A DNA stretch of 64,000 nt from Flavobacterium sp. TAB 87 (GTDB taxonomy: Bacteria; Bacteroidota; Bacteroidia; Flavobacteriales; Flavobacteriaceae), in the NCBI RefSeq assembly GCF_001529295.1, contig NZ_LLWK01000033.1, forward strand, positions 174,128 through 238,127. Direction: 5' to 3'. Below, one piece after another: positions 53,347-62,687 of this stretch (position 1 is the stretch's first letter; every line of letters begins with the position of its first letter). The notes beneath the pieces were generated by a model. It did not search any database, was not told the origin of the DNA, and worked only from the letters and a program-made list of their open reading frames with translations. The position numbers were made by a program, and so were the translations under genes.

Positions 53347-54195
53347 ATGAAATGGCAAGGCAGAAGACAAAGTAGCAATGTAGATGATCGACGATCGGTG
53401 TCTGGTGGAAAATTAGTTGCTGGTGGTGGAATTATCGGAATTATCATTTTACTTGTAAATGTTTTTGGTGGAGATAATGCTCAATTAATCACTCCAGTTC
53501 TTGAGCAATTGCAAGGAAAACAGTCAACGCAAACAGAAGCAGTTGCTTTGAGCAAAGAAGACGAAGAATTGGGAAATTATGTGCGTGTAGTGGTTGCGGA
53601 CAACGAAGACATTTGGAGCAAAATATTTTCTGATAACGGGATGACTTATAAACAACCAGAAATAGTTCTTTTTAGAGAGTCGGTTCAGACCGCTTGCGGT
53701 GGAGCTTCGTCTGCATCGGGACCTTTTTATTGTCCTGGAGATCAAAAAGTATATATGGATTTAGCCTTTTTTGAGGAATTACAAACTCGCTTTGGAGCAA
53801 AAGGAGGTGATTTTGCCATTGCTTACGTAATTTCACATGAAATTGGCCACCACATTCAAACTTTATTAGGCACTTCGGATCGAATGAGACAAATGCAAGA
53901 AGGAAAAAGTCAAGCAGAAGCCAACAAACTCTCGGTTGCTCTTGAACTTCAAGCGGACTTTTATGCGGGTGTCTGGGCACATCATAATAAGGAAAATCTG
54001 GAAGCTGGTGACATTGACGAAGCTTTAAGTGCTGCCAATGCGGTTGGTGACGATGCCATTCAGAAAAAAATGCAGGGACAAGTTGTTCCTGATTCCTTTA
54101 CACACGGAACATCAGAACAAAGAATTTATTGGTTTAAAAAAGGATATACTACAGGCGACATTCGCCAAGGAACTACTTTTGACGAAATTAATTAA
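53347..54195 (+). CDS. Neutral zinc metallopeptidase (YpfJ family)
   Basis: A 282-residue protein of the putative neutral zinc metallopeptidase family. It starts MKWQGRRQSSNVDDRRS, typical of the group, followed by one membrane helix (LVAGGGIIGIIILLVNVF, ~24-42). The catalytic part contains CPGDQKVYMDLAFF and the zinc site SHEIGHHIQTLLG (HExxH), with a downstream ELQADFYAGVWAH segment that gives the third ligand region. It is probably anchored in the inner membrane with a periplasmic peptidase domain. Substrates are unknown. The GNAT gene follows after 26 bases. Confidence 0.9.
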   Translation: MKWQGRRQSSNVDDRRSVSGGKLVAGGGIIGIIILLVNVFGGDNAQLITPVLEQLQGKQSTQTEAVALSKEDEELGNYVRVVVADNEDIWSKIFSDNGMTYKQPEIVLFRESVQTACGGASSASGPFYCPGDQKVYMDLAFFEELQTRFGAKGGDFAIAYVISHEIGHHIQTLLGTSDRMRQMQEGKSQAEANKLSVALELQADFYAGVWAHHNKENLEAGDIDEALSAANAVGDDAIQKKMQGQVVPDSFTHGTSEQRIYWFKKGYTTGDIRQGTTFDEIN

Positions 54196-54221
54196 AGTTT
54201 AAAACTGGTTCAACGACCCTT

Positions 54222-54731
54222 ATGATTACGATAGCAACTATAGAAGATATTCCGCAATTAACTTTTCTAATTAATTCAGCCTATCGCGGCGAAACTTCCA
54301 AAAAAGGATGGACAACTGAAGCATTTATTCTGGAGGGAAAAAGAACTACTGAGGCTGAGCTCAAAGAAGCTCTCGATGATCACAAGAACACCATTCTTAA
54401 ATTTACCAATGCAAATTCAATCATTGGTTCTGTGCTATTGACAACAAAACAGAACCAATTGTATTTAGGAATGCTTACTGTTTCTCCTGAAATACAAAAT
54501 ACCGGAATTGGTAAAAAACTTTTAGTCGCAGCTGAAAACCATGCCAAAACATTACAATTAAACAGTATTGTAATGACAGTAATTTCAGTTCGAGAAGAAC
54601 TTATCGCATGGTACAAACGAAACGGTTATAGTGATACAGGGGTTCGTGAACCATTTCCTAAAAATGATATTCACATTTCAATTGCTAAAGAACCATTAGA
54701 ATTTATTTTCTTAGAAAAAAGTGTCTCGTAA
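54222..54731 (+). CDS. GNAT-family N-acetyltransferase
   Basis: A 169-residue GNAT protein. The N-terminal strand-helix is MITIATIEDIPQLTFLINSAYRG, the acetyl-CoA-binding motif A is LGMLTVSPEIQNTGIGKKLLVAAENHA, and motif B includes ELIAWYKRNGYSDTG. The acceptor substrate is not predictable. It probably shares a transcript with the metallopeptidase 26 bases upstream and is convergent with the DUF3037 gene. Confidence 0.88.
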   Translation: MITIATIEDIPQLTFLINSAYRGETSKKGWTTEAFILEGKRTTEAELKEALDDHKNTILKFTNANSIIGSVLLTTKQNQLYLGMLTVSPEIQNTGIGKKLLVAAENHAKTLQLNSIVMTVISVREELIAWYKRNGYSDTGVREPFPKNDIHISIAKEPLEFIFLEKSVS

Positions 54732-54785
54732 AGTACATACCATTGCGGTCAAGAACTTTGAATCTCTTAAACTTTAAGCCGTAAT

Positions 54786-55169
54786 CTACAATACCAGCTC
54801 TGCAAACAATCGTTGAATTGTTTGGTCTAAATCTTTACTTAATCCTGGATGCGGTCTTGAGGTTTGAATTGCTGAACTTCGAATTGCCGTTAACCATCGA
54901 AAACGTGACGGAATATCCATTTCTGAAATTGGTCCACCGTCTTTGGTCCCTTCTGCTATTTTTTGTAAAGAAGTCAAATTGCACGCTAATTGATCGACAT
55001 CAAAATCAGCTGATAATGATTGGATTTTATTTCCATTCAAATGAAAAAGCACTTTAATAAATTTAGCCCTTTTGCAAAATAAAATGATTCCGATATTAAC
55101 AAATTCTTCGCGTTCTACCCTTGGCACGACACGAATAACGGCATATTCATATAAGTGATTATCTTGCAT
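54786..55169 (-). CDS. DUF3037 protein, partner of a HipA-like kinase
   Basis: The chosen start is ATG 55167-55169 (MQDNHLYEYAVIRVVPRVEREEF), giving 127 residues; an in-frame ATG at 55181 is also possible. The opening YEYAVIRVVPRVEREEFVNIGIILFC is the DUF3037 signature. The rest is alpha/beta without catalytic motifs that I recognise. It overlaps the 3' end of the HipA-like gene by 11 bases, which shows tight coupling. The pair recurs in many bacteria, to my knowledge, with no settled function. It might modulate or be modified by the kinase. Confidence 0.8.
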   Translation of the reverse strand: MQDNHLYEYAVIRVVPRVEREEFVNIGIILFCKRAKFIKVLFHLNGNKIQSLSADFDVDQLACNLTSLQKIAEGTKDGGPISEMDIPSRFRWLTAIRSSAIQTSRPHPGLSKDLDQTIQRLFAELVL

Positions 55170-55941
55170 TTTTTGCCTCATTTACAAAAATTTCTGAATG
55201 ATTTAATCTCTTCGTCAAAAACTTCAAATACACATTTCTTAGCATTTCTGGCGTTTCATCGGTATCTTCCCATTGCAACCATTCCTCAGGAATTGTGTTG
55301 ACAATGTCCGTTAGAATTGTAGCAGATAATAGTTTTTTAAATTCGGCATCTACTTCATCTAACACCGAAGCTTGCGGTAATAATACGTGATCCTTGATCA
55401 ATTTAAACGGACTAACAGCATGTTGCTCCCAATTTGTCCAAGAGTGGTGGAAATACAAACAAGCACCATGATCTATAAGCCACAGTTCTTTATGCCAAAT
55501 TAACATATTGGTATTTTTGAATGTTCGATCGACATTGGTAATAAAAGCGTCTAACCAAACAATTTGCGAAGCCAACTTTGCATCGACCTGCGTTACAACA
55601 GGGTCAAAAGTAATTGCTCCCGATAAAAAATGCAACGCCAAATTAAGTCCTTGACTAAATTGTAATAAATCCTGAATTTCCTCATCGGCTTCTGTACGGC
55701 CAAAAGCTTCATCTAAGTGCGCAAAAACTAATTCTGGCAATTGCAAACCCAGTGCTTTGGCAACTTGACCGCCAATTAATTCGGCAATTAATGCCTTAAC
55801 ACCGTGACCTGCGCCTTTAAATTTTAGTACGTATTTATAGTCATCATCGGCTTCTGCCAAAGCAGGTAGCGAACCACCTTCTCGTAGCGGCGTGATGTAT
55901 CTAGTAACCGTAACCGCTCTAAGATCAAAATTATTTTTCAT
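55159..55941 (-). CDS. Stand-alone HipA-like kinase
   Basis: A 260-residue protein kinase-like enzyme of the HipA type, shorter than E. coli HipA (440) because the N-terminal subdomain is missing. The ATP-site lysine is probably in YKYVLKFKGAG (Lys40 or Lys42). The catalytic loop is DAFITNVDRTFKNTNMLIW (Asp138, Asn143/145), and the metal-binding Asp is in LWLIDHGACLYF (Asp157, DFG-like). There is no HipB-type HTH antitoxin gene beside it; instead it overlaps a DUF3037 gene. Toxin activity should not be assumed. Possible roles include phosphorylation of a translation factor, tRNA synthetase or small molecule. Confidence 0.87.
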   Translation of the reverse strand: MKNNFDLRAVTVTRYITPLREGGSLPALAEADDDYKYVLKFKGAGHGVKALIAELIGGQVAKALGLQLPELVFAHLDEAFGRTEADEEIQDLLQFSQGLNLALHFLSGAITFDPVVTQVDAKLASQIVWLDAFITNVDRTFKNTNMLIWHKELWLIDHGACLYFHHSWTNWEQHAVSPFKLIKDHVLLPQASVLDEVDAEFKKLLSATILTDIVNTIPEEWLQWEDTDETPEMLRNVYLKFLTKRLNHSEIFVNEAKNAR

Positions 55942-56178
55942 AACCTACTATTAATGACGCATTTTCCGCCATTACAAATTTACAAATAACTGTGTTGGTT
56001 TTTATCGGCTGTGATGCTATTTCTGACGATTGTATAAATTCAAAAATAACTTATAGAAAATAGCCATAAAATGTTCTATCGATTAAAAAAGAACAATTAA
56101 AAATAAAATACTTAAAACCAATGCATTAACAAGAATTAAATTTAAATAACTCTAAAAAAAAATTAAAATAAAAAAAAC

Positions 56179-57290
56179 ATGTATCTATTACTAATTTTAC
56201 TTTTAGCCACATTCACAACTTTAAAGGAAACAATAACGGTTTCAGGAAAAATCACAAATACAGAGGATGAAAAAATTAGAATTAAAGGAGAATCATTTGA
56301 TAAAGAAATCGAATTAAAAACGAATAGTAGTTTTTCAGAAAATTTAGAGATCGAATGTAACCGCCTCTATACGATTGCAATAGCTAAAAATAGCATTCCT
56401 CTCTATTTGTTAAAAGAATGAAAAATGATGATAAGCGCTGATGATAAAAACTTCAGTACCACATTAAAATATAATGGCAAACGAAGTATCGAAAATCAAC
56501 TTCTGCAATTTCAAATGAAGATCTTTATAAACTAGACGAAAATCAATTTTTGAAGAAAATCAAAGAAATTAGAAATAACATTCACACTTTACATAATCAA
56601 ACAAAATTTACAAATGCTTATTTCAAAGAAAAAGAAATCAAAAACATATTTTTTCTGGAACAACTGTATATAATATAGTACTCAAAAGTACATCTCTTTT
56701 TTGCTAGCTTAAACAATTTCAAAATAGTCGCAAATTTTTCAAAAGCCGATAAAAAATTGGATTTAGACGTTGAGTCTGATTTTTTATTTACTAATGAATA
56801 TAAGCAAATTGTGCTGAATCAATTCTACGAATTAATGAACAAAGATAATAACAAATCTAACCTCACAGCGAAAGATGTAATTCCAGAAATCAAAGCACTC
56901 AAAAGTCAAAACATAAAAAATCATCTAATTGAAAACTCAGTAGAAGCTATCGATATGAACAATGCTAATTACGAAAAAACATATCATGATTTTTTATCGA
57001 TTGCAACAGATTCAAAATTTAAAGAATCGCTAACTCAGAAGTATAATGCAGCCAATGAATCACAACCTGGAAAACCCTCGATAAAATTTGATTATGAAAA
57101 TTAAAAAGGAGGAAAAACCTCTTTGGAAAGTTTAAAAGGAAAGTCCGTTTATATAGAGCTTTGGGCAACTTGGTGCAGCCCGTACATTAAAGAAATACCA
57201 TGTCTTCAGAAATTAGAAAAACAATATAAAGATAAAAACATTGCGTTTGTGAGTATCTCAATTGACACATTAAAAGATCAAGAAAAGGGC
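56179..57290 (+). pseudogene. Decayed TlpA-like thiol-disulfide oxidoreductase with DUF4369-type N-terminus
   Basis: Pieces of one gene lie in order. The first (56179-56421) has a signal peptide and the beta-rich start TVSGKITNTEDEKIRIKG. The middle is broken by frameshifts and stops, but still reads ADDKNFSTTLKYNGKRS in another frame. A 56757-57104 segment (DLDVESDFLFTNEYKQIVLNQFY) is followed in the same frame by a TAA where the family normally has Tyr before KGGK. Then comes the thioredoxin start LKGKSVYIELWATWCSPYIKEIP. The active site CxxC has become CSPY. The frame ends in the 3' part of nnrD, losing the C-terminal half. This was probably a periplasmic thioredoxin-like protein and is now inactive. 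Confidence 0.85.
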
Positions 57291-57294
57291 TTTT

Positions 57295-58143
57295 TTATAA
57301 TTCAAGATGTAAAAATGCTTTTCCTAAATAAGCACTAATATCTGATGCAATAAAAGCTTGCGCGCCTGTTTGAGAAATTGCCAAATCGGCTGTTAAACCA
57401 TGAATAAATACACCCAATTTGGCAGCTTCTACTGCTTGGTAACCTTGTGCAAGAAAACTTGTAATTATTCCGGTCAAGGTATCTCCACTTCCAGCGGTTG
57501 CCAAAGCTGCGTTACCAGTGGTATTTTGAAACACTTCGTTTTGATCAATTATAAAAGTTGGTGCTCCTTTCATCACTATTATAACATCAAATTGTGTGGA
57601 GAACTGCATTGTTTTTTCTAACTTTTCTTCTTCAGATTTCCATGTACCAATTAAACGCTCCAATTCTTTTGGATGTGGAGTTAGAATGGTTTTACGCGGT
57701 AGTAAATTTAACCACGCTTTGTTTTGGGCTAAAATATTTAAAGCATCCGCATCTATTAGTAATGGTGTTTTATTACTTTTTAAAAAATTATGAAAAGCTA
57801 TTCGAGTGTCGTTTTCTTGTCCAAGTCCGGGACCAATTCCGATTGCTTGCACTTGTAACTCTACCTCAATTTTAGAAATAAATTTTTCTTTTTCATCCGT
57901 AATGGTCATTACTTCTGGAATCGAAATTTGCAGAATATCGTAGCCACATTTAGGAATATAAGCAGTAACCAATCCGCAACCTGATTTCAATGCCGCTTTA
58001 GATGCTAATACGGCCGCACCAATTTTTCCATAACTGCCTGCAATAAGTAGCACATGCCCTTGCAATCCTTTGTGTGTTGTGGGATTTGCTTTCTTATAAA
58101 ATTGAAGAATATCATTTATTTCAACTAAAACAGGACTTTTCAT
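57295..58143 (-). CDS. nnrD: ADP-dependent NAD(P)H-hydrate dehydratase (NnrD domain only)
   Basis: A 282-residue ribokinase-like repair enzyme that dehydrates damaged NAD(P)HX. Conserved blocks are [71 protein letters not shown] and [24 protein letters not shown] (ATP/ADP site). The NnrE epimerase domain that is fused in many bacteria is absent, so it is encoded elsewhere or missing. Its 3' end meets the decayed TlpA-like gene on the other strand. Confidence 0.92.
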   Translation of the reverse strand: MKSPVLVEINDILQFYKKANPTTHKGLQGHVLLIAGSYGKIGAAVLASKAALKSGCGLVTAYIPKCGYDILQISIPEVMTITDEKEKFISKIEVELQVQAIGIGPGLGQENDTRIAFHNFLKSNKTPLLIDADALNILAQNKAWLNLLPRKTILTPHPKELERLIGTWKSEEEKLEKTMQFSTQFDVIIVMKGAPTFIIDQNEVFQNTTGNAALATAGSGDTLTGIITSFLAQGYQAVEAAKLGVFIHGLTADLAISQTGAQAFIASDISAYLGKAFLHLEL

Positions 58144-58322
58144 GAAGAGTAACTTTTGCTTAAAATTACAAAAATTCTTTAGAATTGAATTGTACCTTAT
58201 ATTTCATTTGAATTTATACTTCAAAAAATTTAAAAAAAGAGACTAGAATCACAAATCAATTATTTTAAGGGATTTAGGTATTAACTTCAGTTTTAAAAAC
58301 AAATTGTTGAGTTGAAAAACTT

Positions 58323-58408
58323 ACCCATAGCCCTGATAAAAGCGGCATCCTTTGTGTTTTTGCTCCAAAAACAGAAAGATATAGCGGATAGCAGGAAATA
58401 GCTCCTAA
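58323..58408 (-). ncRNA. Candidate structured RNA or conserved repeat element (possibly Flavo-1-like)
   Basis: Between nnrD and gcvT lies a GC-richer island in AT-rich spacer. On the minus strand it reads GGAGCTATTTCCTGCTATCC, then CGCTATATC, a hairpin GTTTTTGGAGCAAAAAC (58356-58372), then GGATGCCGCTTTTATCAGGG. Outer pairing CCTG/CAGG (58332-58335 with 58392-58395) and ATCC/GGAT enclose the hairpin. I recall very similar sequences between genes in many flavobacteria. Strand and identity are not certain. Confidence 0.5.
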
Positions 58409-58436
58409 ATATTGCGAATTTTATAATTTTTGATGC

Positions 58437-58465
58437 TTGCTTATCTTATTTTTTGAATAAATTTG
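58437..58465 (+). promoter_or_regulatory. Predicted gcvT promoter
   Basis: TTG (58437-58439) and TAAATTTG (58458-58465) are 18 bases apart, fitting the Bacteroidota -33/-7 consensus; the -7 box is 26 bases before the start codon. No glycine riboswitch was seen. Confidence 0.65.
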
Positions 58466-58491
58466 TATTTCAAAACTAATAATTTGACACA

Positions 58492-59574
58492 ATGAAAAAT
58501 ACTGCACTAACGCACATACATGAAAGTTTGGGAGCAAAAATGCTTCCTTTTGCTGGTTATAACATGCCCATTACATACGAAGGCATTAATGCTGAACACG
58601 AAACAGTGCGCAGTAGCGTTGGTGTATTTGACGTTTCGCACATGGGTGAGTTTTTACTAACAGGACCGAATGCGTTGCATTTGATTCAGAAAGTAACCTC
58701 TAATGATGCGAGTTTGCTAACTGTCGGAAAAGCACAGTATTCGTATTTACCCAACAACGATGGTGGAATTGTAGATGATTTGATCATTTATAAAATGAAA
58801 GAAGAAGAGTATTTATTAGTAGTAAATGCGTCGAATATTGACAAGGATTGGGAATGGATTTCACAACATAATGATTTGAATGTTCCGATGAAAAATCTAT
58901 CTGACGAATATTCGTTATTAGCGATTCAAGGGCCAAAAGCAGTTGAAGCAATGCAATCGTTGTCTTCTGTAGATTTAGCGGCTATTGTCAACTATCATTT
59001 TGTCGTTGCTGATTTTGCAGGTTTTGATGATGTTATAATTTCAGCGACAGGCTACACTGGTTCAGGTGGCTTTGAAATTTATTGTAAAAATGCAGATGCT
59101 GAGGCAATTTGGAATAAAGTTTTTGAAGCGGGTGCTGCCTACGGAATTAAACCAATTGGTTTGGCTGCTCGCGACACGTTACGTTTAGAAATGGGATTTT
59201 GTTTGTACGGAAACGATATTAACGATACTACTTCTCCTTTTGAAGCTGGTTTAGGCTGGATTACTAAATTCACTAAAGAATTTACAAATTCTGAGAACTT
59301 GAAAGCGCAAAAAGAAGCTGGTGTCGGAAGAAAATTGGTTGCTTTTGAAATGCAAGAACGTGCCGTGCCGAGACATGACTACGAAATTGTGGATGCAACT
59401 GGCGCTGTAATTGGAATCGTAACTTCTGGCACCATGTCACCATCTATGAATGTCGGAATAGGTTTAGGCTATGTAACTAAAGAAAACAGTGCAGTTGATT
59501 CGGACATTTATATTAGAGTTAGAAAAAATGATGTTCCTGCTAAGGTGGTAAAATTACCTTTTTATAAAAAATAG
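58492..59574 (+). CDS. gcvT: Glycine cleavage system T protein (aminomethyltransferase)
   Basis: A 360-residue THF-dependent aminomethyltransferase. Diagnostic blocks are [66 protein letters not shown] (Asp for THF), [42 protein letters not shown] and [20 protein letters not shown]. It transfers the methylene group of glycine to THF. The gcvH and gcvP genes are not adjacent. A strong terminator follows. Confidence 0.97.
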   Translation: MKNTALTHIHESLGAKMLPFAGYNMPITYEGINAEHETVRSSVGVFDVSHMGEFLLTGPNALHLIQKVTSNDASLLTVGKAQYSYLPNNDGGIVDDLIIYKMKEEEYLLVVNASNIDKDWEWISQHNDLNVPMKNLSDEYSLLAIQGPKAVEAMQSLSSVDLAAIVNYHFVVADFAGFDDVIISATGYTGSGGFEIYCKNADAEAIWNKVFEAGAAYGIKPIGLAARDTLRLEMGFCLYGNDINDTTSPFEAGLGWITKFTKEFTNSENLKAQKEAGVGRKLVAFEMQERAVPRHDYEIVDATGAVIGIVTSGTMSPSMNVGIGLGYVTKENSAVDSDIYIRVRKNDVPAKVVKLPFYKK

Positions 59575-59613
59575 GAAAATATAAGTAGAAGTAAAACTTC
59601 TGTAAAAATTAAG

Positions 59614-59648
59614 ATGGTAGCTTGAGTAATCAACGCTACCATTTTTCG
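59614..59648 (+). terminator. Intrinsic terminator of gcvT
   Basis: ATGGTAGC and GCTACCAT arms (59614-59621, 59635-59642) continue inward as TTGA/TCAA around a GTAA tetraloop with one bulged C, and a T-tract follows. Confidence 0.92.
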
Positions 59649-59726
59649 TTTAAAAAAATAGTAGTTTAAAAGCACTTTCTTGACGTAAAATAGTGTAAAT
59701 TTAGTAGAAACGATGCTTATTCTTTT

Positions 59727-61757
59727 ATGAAAAAATTATATACACTTCTTCTTCTACTGCCCACAATGCTTTTGGCTCAAAACTCCAAAACTGCTTGCGA
59801 GGTTGTCAACAAAATCAATAAACTGATTCAAAAAGAGCATGTAAGTCCGAAACCAATTGATGACAGTTTATCTGTTTTCGTTTTTGACAATTTAATAGAT
59901 CAATACGATCCTTCAAGAAATATTTTCTTAAGATCAGAATACAACTTGCTTGCTAAAAAATACCGTCTCAATATTGACAACCTAATTTTAAAAAACGATT
60001 GTTCGTTTTTAAATGAGATGGTTTCCTTGTACAGAAATGGGTTAGAGAGAAAAAAACTAGCGTTAGAGCAATTGCAATTAAAGACATTGAATTACAATCA
60101 AAACGATACAATTCGCTTTTATAAAAAATCTTTTCCTATTTATATGAAAGAAAATGAAATCGAGAAAGTATGGAATAAAAAAATTCGTTTTGAAGTATTA
60201 AATGAAATTGCAAGCAGTTCTAGCAATTTAGATTCTTTACAGGCAAACTTTATAATCTTGGAGCCCGCCGCAAAAGAAAAAATTATTAGTAATGAAATTT
60301 GTCAAACCAATTCTTTACTAGCCACTGAGTCTAAACCAGAAGAAAGTTTGTATAATTTTTTTTGTTTGTACTTTGATCCACACACCTCCTATTTTAGTAA
60401 CGATTCAAAATCTACTTTTGTCGCTTCTTTATCAAAAGAACATTTTTCTATGGGGTTGACTGTAAGTTTAAATGATATGAATGAAATAATTATTTCAGAG
60501 ATCAATCCAAACGGCCCTGCTTTTGAGACTGGAAAATTAAAAAAAGGTGATAAAATTACTGCAGTTTTTAATCAAAAAGAAAAACTAGAAGTGTCATGCT
60601 CTTCTTTGCAAGCGATTTCCAATATGATCACCTCAGAAAGTAACAAAAAAATTACGCTTTCTTTACAGCGAAATTCGGGTAAAATATTTGATGTTTTTGT
60701 CGAGAAAAAAATAATGAAGGATGAAGAAAACTCTGTATTTAGTTTCATTATTGGAGAAGAAAGCAAAGTGGGTTACATTAAGATTCCGACCTTTTATGCA
60801 GACCTTGATGGAACTGGTGCGGCTGGATGTGCCGAAGATGTTGCTAAAGAAGTCTACAAATTAAAAAAAGACAATATTAAAGGCCTTGTAATTGACTTAA
60901 TTGACAACGGCGGTGGATCAATGGAAGAAGCTATAAAATTAGCTGGAATGTTTATTAATACAGGCATTATTTCTATTGTAGTTGATAAAACACAAAACCA
61001 ATTATTAATTAATGATCCTTATAAAGGAATGCTATACAAAGGACCAATTGTAGTTTTAGTAAATAGCAACACGGCTTCGGCTAGCGAATTCTTCTCTGCA
61101 ATAATGCAAGACTACAATCGCGCTCTACTTTTAGGCAGTTCAACACTTGGAAAAGCAACAATGCAAACCATATTGCCTTTAGAAGAAAATAAAATGACAG
61201 ATTTTTTAAAATTAACAATCAACAAGTTCTACCGAATTACAGGCAAGAGCCATCAATACAATGGAGTAGACCCAGATGTTATTTTACCGGAATTCTATGA
61301 AAATATTTATCAAAAAGAAAATAATTTTCCAACGGCCATAAAAAATGACAGCATTATTCCATCTGTAAAATTTAAACCTTTTGTAAAGCGCGATCTAATT
61401 AATCATTTAGCTCAAAACAGTGCAAAACGCGTTGCAGCCGACGACTATTTTAAAAACATAAAAAGTATTAACCATACTATAAATGAATTATTGGATCGTT
61501 CTAAAACAGAATTACCAATGACATTATTGGCAATTCAAAAGCAAAATCTAATAACGGCAGATTTGTGGGAGCAAATAAATAAATATGACGCTACAAGTAA
61601 TCCGCTGGACGTATATAATTCGACAATCAACAAATTCTTATTAGGAATTTATCCAACAGAAAAAACGATCAACCAATATCAAATAGATAATTTAAAAAAC
61701 AATCCATATCTAAATGAAGCAGTAAATATTATTAATGATTATAATACTTCACGCTAA
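59727..61757 (+). CDS. S41-family C-terminal processing peptidase (Tsp/Prc-like) with PDZ domain
   Basis: A 676-residue exported protease (signal MKKLYTLLLLLPTMLLA). The N-terminal domain includes LIDQYDPSRNIFL and, at the end, FDPHTSYFS, typical of Tsp. The PDZ region (~235-315) has INPNGPAFETGKLKKGDKITAV. The catalytic domain has GLVIDLIDNGGGSMEEAIKLAG, Ser451 (in NTASASEFFSA) and Lys476 (LGKATMQ), with the 25-residue Ser-Lys spacing of E. coli Tsp. It is likely periplasmic and trims or degrades envelope proteins. The usual FGKGTVQ is FGKATMQ-like here (LGKATMQ), a mild deviation. Confidence 0.92.
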   Translation: MKKLYTLLLLLPTMLLAQNSKTACEVVNKINKLIQKEHVSPKPIDDSLSVFVFDNLIDQYDPSRNIFLRSEYNLLAKKYRLNIDNLILKNDCSFLNEMVSLYRNGLERKKLALEQLQLKTLNYNQNDTIRFYKKSFPIYMKENEIEKVWNKKIRFEVLNEIASSSSNLDSLQANFIILEPAAKEKIISNEICQTNSLLATESKPEESLYNFFCLYFDPHTSYFSNDSKSTFVASLSKEHFSMGLTVSLNDMNEIIISEINPNGPAFETGKLKKGDKITAVFNQKEKLEVSCSSLQAISNMITSESNKKITLSLQRNSGKIFDVFVEKKIMKDEENSVFSFIIGEESKVGYIKIPTFYADLDGTGAAGCAEDVAKEVYKLKKDNIKGLVIDLIDNGGGSMEEAIKLAGMFINTGIISIVVDKTQNQLLINDPYKGMLYKGPIVVLVNSNTASASEFFSAIMQDYNRALLLGSSTLGKATMQTILPLEENKMTDFLKLTINKFYRITGKSHQYNGVDPDVILPEFYENIYQKENNFPTAIKNDSIIPSVKFKPFVKRDLINHLAQNSAKRVAADDYFKNIKSINHTINELLDRSKTELPMTLLAIQKQNLITADLWEQINKYDATSNPLDVYNSTINKFLLGIYPTEKTINQYQIDNLKNNPYLNEAVNIINDYNTSR

Positions 61758-61855
61758 TTTGACGATGAAGACAAAAATCCGTAAAAAAAGAACAGCTTTT
61801 ACTTTGAAAAAAAAGTATTAGCCGTATTTTTGCAACACAATTAAATAAATAAAAA

Positions 61856-62572
61856 ATGGGAAGAGCGTTTGAATTTAGAAAAGGAAGAAAAATGAAACGT
61901 TGGGCTGCAATGGCTAAAACATTTACTAGACTTGGTAAAGACATTGTAATGGCTGTTAAAGAAGGTGGTCCAAATCCCGACGCAAACTCTAGATTAAGAG
62001 CAGTTATACAAAATGCAAAGGCTGCAAATATGCCTAAGGACAATGTTGAGCGAGCTATAAAAAACGCAAGTAATAAAGACACTGCAAATTATAAAGAAAT
62101 ACTATTTGAAGGGTATGCGCCTCATGGAATTGCGATTTTGATTGAAACAGCGTCAGACAATAACAATAGAACGGTTGCCAACATTAGAAGTTATTTCAAC
62201 AAATGTAATGGAACTATGGGCACGCAAGGATCTGTCGAATTTATGTTTGGTCATACGTGCAATTTTCGAATTCCAAAAGAAGGAATTGATCCTGAAGAAT
62301 TAGAATTAGAATTAATTGATTTTGGCGCAGAAGAAATTTTTGAGGACGAGGACGGTATCTTAATTTATGGCCCATTTGGAAGTTTCGGTGCCATACAAAA
62401 AGAATTAGAGTCGCGTCATTTAGAAATTCTATCTTCAGGATTTGAGAGAATTCCCCAAATTACTAAAGAATTGCCTGCTGAACACGTTGCCGACGTGGAA
62501 AAGTTAATTGAAAAGATAGAGGAAGATGATGATGTTATGAACGTATACCACACGATGCAAGAAACAGAATAA
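61856..62572 (+). CDS. YebC/PmpR-TACO1 family protein
   Basis: A 238-residue protein. It starts MGRAFEFRKGRKMKRWAAMAKTFTRLGKDIVMAVKEGGPNPDANSRLRAVIQNAKAANMPKDNVERAI, the family signature. It continues with YEGYAPHGIAILIE-like (FEGYAPHGIAILIETASDNNNRT) and a long acidic C-terminus. Members are called transcriptional regulators, but more recent work ties them to translation through difficult motifs such as polyproline. The start is preceded by AATAAATAAAAA, and a hairpin follows the stop. Confidence 0.94.
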   Translation: MGRAFEFRKGRKMKRWAAMAKTFTRLGKDIVMAVKEGGPNPDANSRLRAVIQNAKAANMPKDNVERAIKNASNKDTANYKEILFEGYAPHGIAILIETASDNNNRTVANIRSYFNKCNGTMGTQGSVEFMFGHTCNFRIPKEGIDPEELELELIDFGAEEIFEDEDGILIYGPFGSFGAIQKELESRHLEILSSGFERIPQITKELPAEHVADVEKLIEKIEEDDDVMNVYHTMQETE

Positions 62573-62602
62573 CTATCTATTAGCATCATCATAAAATATA
62601 AA

Positions 62603-62632
62603 AAAGCTCGCTACCTAAAAGTAACGAGCTTT
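62603..62632. terminator. Intrinsic terminator between yebC-like gene and GluR0-like gene
   Basis: AAAGCTCG-C-TAC and GTA-A-CGAGCTTT arms about a 6-base loop, with a short T-rich tail on the plus side (TTCTTATTTA) and an A/T-rich one on the minus side. It lies between convergent genes. Confidence 0.8.
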
Positions 62633-62687
62633 CTTATTTATTACATAAATATTATCTCTACACTAAAGTTAAGCTAAAACGAAAAGT

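Noticed and set aside
55159..55941. HipBA toxin-antitoxin system
   Set aside because: No HTH HipB gene lies next to it and the N-terminal HipA subdomain is missing; the partner is DUF3037.
57123..57338. A free-standing small thioredoxin
   Set aside because: It lacks the second active-site Cys and the C-terminal half and is in frame with the upstream fragment of a decayed TlpA-like gene.
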